NCBI GenBank assembly: GCA_036346255.1
Contig: CM070628.1
Location: forward strand, 27,791,840-27,855,839
Source of the DNA: Ampelocalamus luodianensis
Lineage: Eukaryota > Streptophyta > Magnoliopsida > Poales > Poaceae
Reading direction: 5' to 3'
DNA: 64,000 nucleotides
Every line of letters begins with the position of its first letter. The stretch's first letter is position 1. The position numbers and the translations under genes are program-made. Under the pieces are notes generated by a model. It did not search any database, was not told the origin of the DNA, and saw only the letters and a list, made by a program, of their open reading frames with translations. Shown here piece by piece: positions 56,643 to 64,000 of the stretch.

Positions 56643-59600
56643 TGTAACATCCCAATTTTGGGCTTGTGTTTCAAATGTAAGAAAATCAGTAGAAATTAAA
56701 ACTTTTTCTTACATCATGTATTTCCTGTTGTGCCAAACAATTCTTGTACAAGGGATTATGGAAGTACATTGTCACAAGTCCTTTTGATCCAAATCTTGGC
56801 TTTCCAAAAACAATCTTGTCAAATCTTATGATCATCCTCTGGAAACATTTTTCCTAAGTCTCTGTGATGGCATGTGACCCCTCTGAAAAATTTCACAATT
56901 TTTAGAAATTGTTTGAATATTTTTAGAGGCAGTCAAACTTGTTTGACTCTTAGTCAAACATTAAAACAGAGCCTTGCAGAATTTTTGGAGATTTATTCAC
57001 AGTATAAAAACCTCTGAAAATTTTACACAAGGTTGATATTTGAGTTAGCAAGCTCCTGTAAAAATTTCATAATTTTTGGAGTTAATTTGCTACCTCAAAT
57101 AAATCCTTCAAGGTCTCTGTTCTAATTTTAAAGTCAAACGTGGTTTTACTGTTACTCGGGTTCGAGTCAGACTCGGGCTCGAGCCATTTGATTCGGTCCA
57201 GTCAACTAAACGCACCGAGCCACTCTTTAAAACGCGCAATCGATCTCGACCGTTGGATCGAAATCGCGCGGCCCGCGCGCGTGTAAGACTTCGGACCTTC
57301 CGGTTGCAAGATTGATCGTCGACCGTTAGATTCCCATCCAACCATTGAGATCTCCGAACCCTTCGGACCATCCGGTTGCATTTTTAACTGAGCCGTTGGA
57401 TTAAGATCCAACGCTCGCGTACCCCTTCGTTGTAAATAAGAGTTTGCGACGTGGAGCAATCGGAGCCGTTCGTTTCTAATCATAGGGCTCGCAACCTCCC
57501 CGTTGTGTTTTAAAGCCCGTAGGCGTGGCACTATCTCAGCCGTTCGTGTCTCATCCAACGGCTGTGAATCGCCCGAGCCTTTGTGCTGGTCATCTTCAAC
57601 CTCCCGCCGTGCGAAAACAGTGCAAGGCATGGTGAGGTCAATTCTTGCTCCCTAAAGCCACCCTAACCAACGTGTAGGGGTATGGGCGGTACATTGAGCC
57701 AGGCCATGCCCTAATGCACGTCTTCCCTCCTTTTCCTCGCTTCTACCGCACCTTGTGCTTTGTGTTTTGCCGCCCAAGAGAGGAGTGGTGCAAACCCTAA
57801 CCCTTTCATGGCCTTATAAGCACCCAAATGCCTTCCTGGAGTTTCTTTAGACCACCATCAAGCTTCATTTTCAATATTGGAGCTTAACACCTCAAAAATG
57901 GCAAATCGCCATTGTTGACCCGTGGAGCTCCATCAGTGTTCTTGGTGTTCCAGTGGTCCTCCTTCATGTTTCTTTGCCCTAACCTTATCCCTTTATTATC
58001 TTGAACATTTCCCCTCACTTAATTTTGGATTTGATTCTCAGGAATTGTCCAATTTGGGGTTTGTTCAAATTCGGTCGAATTTGGTCATCTTCTTCCTCAG
58101 CTCAGGTGAGTGCTCCATTTTCCAATTGCTCGCTCATGTAGCTTCTGTGAATCATTATGAAGCCATTCTGATGCCTTGGTATCACTCATTTGGCTCAGGG
58201 TGTCGTTTTCAATCGTTCTTCTCCAAGTCCGGCGAGCCTTCACCGTGATCAAGCATCTCCGGCCATCTTTGAAGCTTCTCGTCCCTAAGGTAGCTTCTTA
58301 TTAGTCCTTAGAAGCTTTGGCACCCGCTTCCTTGGACCGCAGTGGAGCTTTTCGCTATTTTCATGTTTAGCAGTGAAGCTCCCGTTTTCATTTTCCGGCT
58401 AGCCGGCGTTCCAGTCCCTCGCCGCCGGCGAGAATGCTACCATTAGGTTCGTGCTGCTATTGCGAATCCATTTTGGGTCTTGTTCACGCCGCGCGGCGTT
58501 GTCGCCGGCGATTAGCCGTCAAAGACGATCGGGACTTTGCCGGCGCAGAGCTCCCGTTTTCGTCAGCTCATTAGGACACATTAATTACCAATCATTAGTT
58601 ATTAATTGTGTCTTAATCATTATTATTGAGCCACTGACCAGTGGGCCCAATATCCTTAAATCAATCTACGTTCACTCGCCATCGTTCGACATCATTAATG
58701 TCTAATCATTGCTTAATTAAATGAGTCGGCATTTAATCGCTGTCGGAATTAACCTCTAGGTCGCTGACTGGTGGGCCCGAGGGATTAAAATCAAATCCCA
58801 GTAGTCTTTAGTGTCTAGTTAATGATCATCATTAGTGGCATTAATTTTGTCCTTAGCCGTCCCTCTCAGTCGCTGTCACGTGGGCCCAGTGCACTGTGCA
58901 CGTGGGTTAAACCAGCGCATGTGTGCCTCAAGGTCGGCGGTGGTCCCCACGTGTCGGTCCATCTTTGAACTTCGATCTTTAGCCATCGTCGATCCCTTGA
59001 TCAACGGCCTAGATCGTGAGGGCATTCGGACCCTCCGGATGCCTTGATCATTCTTGGTCGTCGATCTTGCGATCAATGGCTGAGATCATGAGTGCAATCG
59101 GACAATCCGGTTGTTGGTGCGCTCTGGACCGTCCATCTGCCGATCTGCGGCTGGGATTGGCCCAAGCAACCGCACCGTCCGGTTGCATACACTCGTATGA
59201 GCCGTTGGATCTTGATCCAACGGTGGGTTTCTAGTGGCTTTGCGGGCGCGGCTGCTTTGCGCGCGTGAGCCGTAGGATGTTAGATCAAGGGTTGGGGTTG
59301 TCCACGCCATTTTCTTTTATTGGGTTGTTCAGTATTTGGTAAGCATTTGTTTATCAGCGAAAATGATATAAAAACTTTAGAAACTCATAACTAATTCATT
59401 TTGATCTTTTGGTTAATTCCAATGTAATAAATCATGTTATCACTTTAGCTTATTATAAAAATGGATTTAAGCACGTTCGAATGTAAAATTGTATAACTAG
59501 GAATAACTTGGTTTCGCATTTTGAATATTCCAAAAATGAATAAAACTTTAGAAAATGCATATCTTGCTCTGTGTATGTCCAAAATGAATGATTCCAACTT

Positions 59601-59965
59601 TGATAAATTTGTTATTAACCCAATGTTAATATAAAAATGATGGTAGGTCCAAGATTGTAACTAAACCTTAATTAATGATTTAGTACCTATTTTCACATTT
59701 AGAAAATTCGAAGACTTATAAAATGCACAAGTAATTCTCTGTAAATGCAAAATATTTATGATAAATTCTAGAGAACCCCTCTGTCGGTATACTTCACTGT
59801 AAAATTAGTTTTGAACATATTTATGCTCCTGGAAAGTGCATTATGCTAATTTTGCATCTTAGAAAAATCATAACTAAATCATTTTAACTCGAAATGACCT
59901 GAAATTTTATATGGGTTACCTCTATACCAATAAGTAGCTACCATAAAAATTTCAGCTTAAAAATC
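56643..59965 (+). mobile_element. Forward gypsy LTR, family G2, first 3.3 kb
   Basis: It starts TGTAACATCCC (56643) and is colinear with 24045-27165. A TATA-like TTATAAGC is near 57826, and a candidate leader intron at 58106-58198 (93 bp) matches the chromovirus LTR. It is interrupted at 59965 by a reverse LTR; the rest lies beyond the window. GTACC at 56638-56642 should be its target duplication. Confidence 0.88.
58106..58198 (+). other. Candidate 93-bp leader intron
   Basis: Donor G|GTGAGTG, acceptor TTTGGCTCAG. Same borders and length as at 25379-25471 despite clear divergence inside. Confidence 0.4.
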
Positions 59966-62900
59966 TGTGAGGACCCGGAATATTTAACTAGGAACACTTA
60001 ACCTCCAAATGGTTCTAGTGTTACTAATTAAACATTCTAAGCCTCGATGGACATATGCTTCCTGCATTGCAAAGATACGTACATCATCACAAAATTACAC
60101 ATCAATTCCATACACATACATCACTAAGTTCAACAACGACATACATAAAGTAAAGTTATTACAAAAGAGAGCCGACCGCCAAATAGATCAATATACAAGA
60201 ATGACAATGGAGCAAAAGCGCCATAAGATGGCTAGAACAAAAGTCGACAGGTTAGCCACACACCCACAAGGCAACCGACGGGGCATAAGCTAGTCGCCTA
60301 AGCTACCACAACACGACTCACAAAAGTGAGGCCCTCGGCTCACCTTCCTCCTCTGCAACAAAACAATTAAGCATAGCAACCGAGTACAAAGATTGTCTTT
60401 GTACCGCAAGATCGACGTGTGGAATAGCGGACCTATTCATAACTACATGCAAGCTTACTTAGGTGGAGGCCATATGTTTCATTTGCACAAAGCCAAATTT
60501 ATTTGCAATAATATAATACATTCAAAAGCAAGTTTGCAAATATGTTTCATTATCAAAGTAATGTAAGTAAAGGTACATACAAGAACCACACAGAAGTGAC
60601 TACCCCAATAGTCACCACAACATATACTAATCCCAGATTCGTACCACCCATCAAGTTTTAGTTTAAAGGTTGTAGTCTAGTTCTCACGGGCGTAGCGGCG
60701 TGTCCATAACCTAGGGCGAGGCTATTCGAATAGTTTTAACCTGCGGGTGTACCAATGTACCCACACTTCGCATCGCCTTCAAGCCGCAAGCACACTACCA
60801 GAAGGTATGCGGCCGGCTAAGTCCTACGAGACATTTCCAATCTTGTGTATTAACCACGAGCGCTCGTATGGATAGAAACCCATACGCTTACATTGCAAGC
60901 GAAAGACAACCACCGTTACGGAAACCTTTCGGACACTACAATGCTCCCACCTCCATCCCTCCTGCGACTCCTGCGACCGGGCCAATACACGCCAAAGTAC
61001 TAAGTCAAGAGAGGTCCCATACCTCTAGTGTGGTTAGCACGCAAATTGCTCGAGACGGTGGCGCAAGTAACTCGGTCCTTAATGACCGGGCACCATTCCA
61101 ATCACACCAAAATCACACCAATCATACCGTTGCCCCAAGTCTAAATCATTTTGCTTCCAGTTTTAGTTTTCATAAGTAGACATGGCACAAGGTTGAAATC
61201 ATAATCATAATAAGTTTTATGTGATCAAGGTTATCGACAAGTCGATAACCGCCCATTTCTACCGGAGACTAAGCATGGCTAAGCAATTAATTCGCAACTA
61301 CTAAGTGACAAGAGCCCATCCACGAACTCTAAATCACAGCAAGTAACCTAGGCTCATGGTAGTAGAGGATAATCATTTGCTAAGGAAATGCATCTACTAG
61401 GCCAACTATTAAAACAAAATAGCAATGCATACATAGAATTTGTAATCAACATAAATACTTAAAATACTGGGATTAACATGATCAAACTGCTTGCACGCTT
61501 GTCGTTGCTCAATTTGTTGGAGGGTCGCTCTCGGGGTTACCGCAAATGTCGAATCCTAAGCGAAAAGGCAAAAAGAACCAAGAACAACCAATAAGACGAG
61601 CAAAACTTAAACAAAAGAGCAAGCAAAAATTATCCAAAAACGACGAAATTTATACACAGGGTAGAATACAAACATACCTAAACATAGAAACTGGAAAAAC
61701 CTAATTTGGATTTGTGGTGCAAAAGATATTACTTAAAAACTCATTTTCGGCCATAATTAGCACTGTAGCAAAAATATTTTCTAGAAAGGTTTTGAACCTG
61801 AAATTTTTATGGTAGCTACCTACTGGTGTAGAGGTAACCCATATAAAATTTCAGGTCATTTGGAGTTAAGATGATTAAGTTATGATTTTTCTAAGTTCTA
61901 TAACTAGCATATATCATTTCTCAGGAACATGAATAAAGACAAAACCTAGATCAAATTAAAGCATGTCTACAGGCCAAATTTACCAGGTTGAGTTTGCTCA
62001 GTTTGCAACTACAGAGAGGAAGTTATGTGTTTTACAAATTTTCCATGAATTCCTAGACATCATTTTTCATTAAACAAGATCATGTTGTTTAAATCATTTT
62101 ACCTACAAAGCAGGGCCTAATTTCATTCTCAGATTAAAGTTCACACTATAACAAAGCTACAGCAACTGGAATCATTCAAAAAGGAGTTAAAATGACAAAA
62201 TTATGCACTTTTGAAATTTGAAACAGCAAAAGACTTAGGAAACTTTGAGCTCTCGGGAGGTCCAAACGAACTGGAAGACAAGGGAGAGGTCGTGGGCCGT
62301 TAGATCAAGGTCTGACGGCTACGAGCCTCGAAGCACAGTGCGCACAAGACCTCCTCCCGCACTGGGGAGGTCTGGATCGTTGAGATCTGATCCAACGATC
62401 ACGACTAGTGCATGCACAGCGCACGCAGAGGGAGGTCCTCGCGCTAGCGGAGGTCGTGGCCGTCGATCAAGATCTGCGGTCCCGAGCACTAGGGAAGGTC
62501 CTAAGACTAAGCCTCAGAGAGGAGGTCTGGCCCGTTAGATCTAGATCTAACGGTCCAGAGTGAAGGGGAGTCCTAAAGCTACGGATCTAAGCGGAGGAGG
62601 TCTGAGCGGTGGTTTTCTTTGTAAAGGCCACGGTGGCTTTTACAAAGACGACCGAGGTGGTCTGAGGTGGTCTTTGCATAATGACCAAGGAGGTCTTTGC
62701 AAAGAGGACCTCGGTGGAGGTCCCGAAGGTGGTTTTTACAAAAATGACCTCGAGGAGGTCTTCTTGCAAGAGTGGTCCTAGCGGCTAGGATTTAACCAAG
62801 GTGGTCCTAGGCGGCTAGGATCAACTCGAGGAGGTCCTAGACACTCGAGGTTTTGCGGAAAGAACCAAAGGCCCATATCTAATCTTGGAGAGGTCGTGAA

Positions 62901-64000
62901 CGGCCAAGATTAGTCACAGAGGTCGGGTTTTCTTTTAATGGCGCGGGACCACCTGGACAATGACAAAAAGGCGGCTAAGACAAATTTATTGCTCTGAAGA
63001 TTGGCAATGAATGAACCTAAAGGGGCGCCAAAAGACTTCCGGATTTAACTTCTAAGCCCATGGCCCACATCGTGACACAATAATGGCACAAGACGAGTTA
63101 ATGCACCCAATGATTAGCAATAAATGGGGCATTGATGATGTCCTAAGAAAGTGACGAAACGGAGGTTTTGAACGGCAAAATCCGGCGGGCTCAGCGGTTT
63201 GCCGGCGATAGGGACCTCGCGGCGCCACCAAGGGCACCGATATACTCGCAATATTGTCGCGGACCTAGCGGAGGCACTCTCGGCGGCGGCGACGTTTTAA
63301 ACGCCGTGGCCGAGAATGACGGAGGACGGTGTTTCGGCAAAAACCGAAATGACAAAGCCGGCGCCACGAGCTAAGCTAGCTAGACCCTAAGCCCTAAGGG
63401 ACTAAAATGGACTCACCCGAGTGTAGGGAAGGTCGAGGAAGACGGAGGGACTTGGAGGAGGTCAATGAAGTCCCGCGGTGAAGAGCTTGCGGAGATGGAG
63501 AAGAAGGCGACCTCGACCCGACAAGCGGCTCCCCAACTTGACCACCTCTGCGATGGATAACCACAGCAAGTTAGAGAATGCTCGAGGTGCTCGAGATGAC
63601 AAGAAAAGCAGAGCAAAACGTTGCTGGAACCGGGCTGAGCTCGAGCCGGCAGGAGCTCCAAAGGTGGCAATGGAGGTTTCGAGGTGGCGGTGTTTTTGGG
63701 GTTTGAGTTTGAGGACCACTCAACCGAGGGAGCTCAAGCCTGACCAAGAACGAAGAAGGAAAAAGGAGAGGAAGTTTTGGGCTATGTATAGCACGGGAGT
63801 TTGGCAAGGGCTAGGGCAACCCATCGTGAGCAAGAACCAAGCCCCCCGCCAACGCACGCACGGCGAGGACAAGTGGCGAGCGGTGAAGACTTTGGAGGTT
63901 AAAGCCGACTAGCAATAAATGCATGTCGTGAGAAGAGTCATTGACAAGAGGCAAAGGTGACATCTCACGCCTCAACCGCTCGACCACGACACACGCGCAG
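59966..64000 (-). mobile_element. Reverse gypsy LTR, G2-like with a different U3, running off the window
   Basis: On the minus strand it ends ...TTCCGGGTCCTCACA at 59966, right after AAATC (59961-59965, the presumed target duplication). 59966-62230 matches the 3' part of G2 LTRs: E2-like start 60352, CTATTCGAATAG 60722-60733, E1-like 61555 to 61495 (61 nt, damaged). Beyond 62230 the U3 side differs and is rich in GACCTC motifs. A TATA-like TATACATAG (minus) is at 63790-63782, and a donor-like GGTGAGTCC near 63418. Confidence 0.85.
62240..62900 (-). repeat. GACCTC-rich block in U3 of the reverse LTR
   Basis: Many GAGGTC / AGGTGGTC units occur (plus strand), including CTTTGCAAAGAGGACC and TTTTTACAAAAATGACC spacers. 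They closely resemble, in inverse orientation, the block at 16640-17560. Confidence 0.85.

Overview
The window is a piece of grass (Poaceae) nuclear DNA made almost entirely of transposable elements nested in one another, with one credible small host gene (CDS 43124-43549). The evidence is Ty3/gypsy chromovirus and Ty1/copia coding remnants, very long (3.4-5 kb) LTRs, CACTA (En/Spm-type) elements with CACTACTAC termini and repeated ATCACAGACGG / CCGTCTGTGAT subterminal motifs, and a GC-rich plus AT-rich plant base mosaic. The species cannot be fixed from the sequence alone. No rRNA, tRNA, CRISPR or bacterial feature was seen.

Layout. (1) 1-9681 is a stack of insertions: a forward LTR (1-2605) lies in a forward LTR (2606-6086), which lies in a reverse LTR (6087-7234), which lies in a CACTA element (right end 9681). 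(2) 9682-11170 is an unclassified GC-rich block. (3) 11171-21360 is the 3' end of a chromovirus (integrase tail, chromodomain, PPT) and its LTR. That LTR is broken by a complete 2.0 kb CACTA element (13282-15308, TSD AGG) and by a solo LTR (16409-19857, TSD GCAAG). (4) 21490-40838 is a decayed Ty1/copia element split by a complete 15.0 kb Ty3/gypsy chromovirus (24045-39063, TSD ATGCC). (5) 40839-44660 is the gene-bearing island, with one MITE-like element. (6) 44661-46037 is a third CACTA element (TSD AGT). (7) 47310-about 54631 is another LTR, split by a reverse solo LTR (48472-52620, TSD CAAGC). (8) 54659-64000 is a repeat-rich LTR-like region split by a forward LTR (56643-59965), itself split by a reverse LTR that runs off the window.

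How the parts work together. The gypsy and copia elements carry recognisable gag, protease, reverse transcriptase, RNase H and integrase domains, but frameshifts and stops mean none looks autonomous as written. The CACTA elements carry no recognisable transposase; at least two share an internal promoter-like module.

Most interesting signal. The 3' halves of five distinct LTR families carry the same exon-like arrangement. There is a short acidic/Gln-rich open segment (E1) behind an AG acceptor, then a GC-type donor (GCAAG), an intron of about 1.2 kb containing a conserved CTATTCGAATAG palindrome, then a second acidic segment (E2) that ends in a stop. Reading phase is the same at both splice borders in every intact copy, although the peptide sequences have diverged. 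This suggests an undescribed spliced, possibly coding, unit inside the LTRs. No initiating AUG was found, so its product is unproven.
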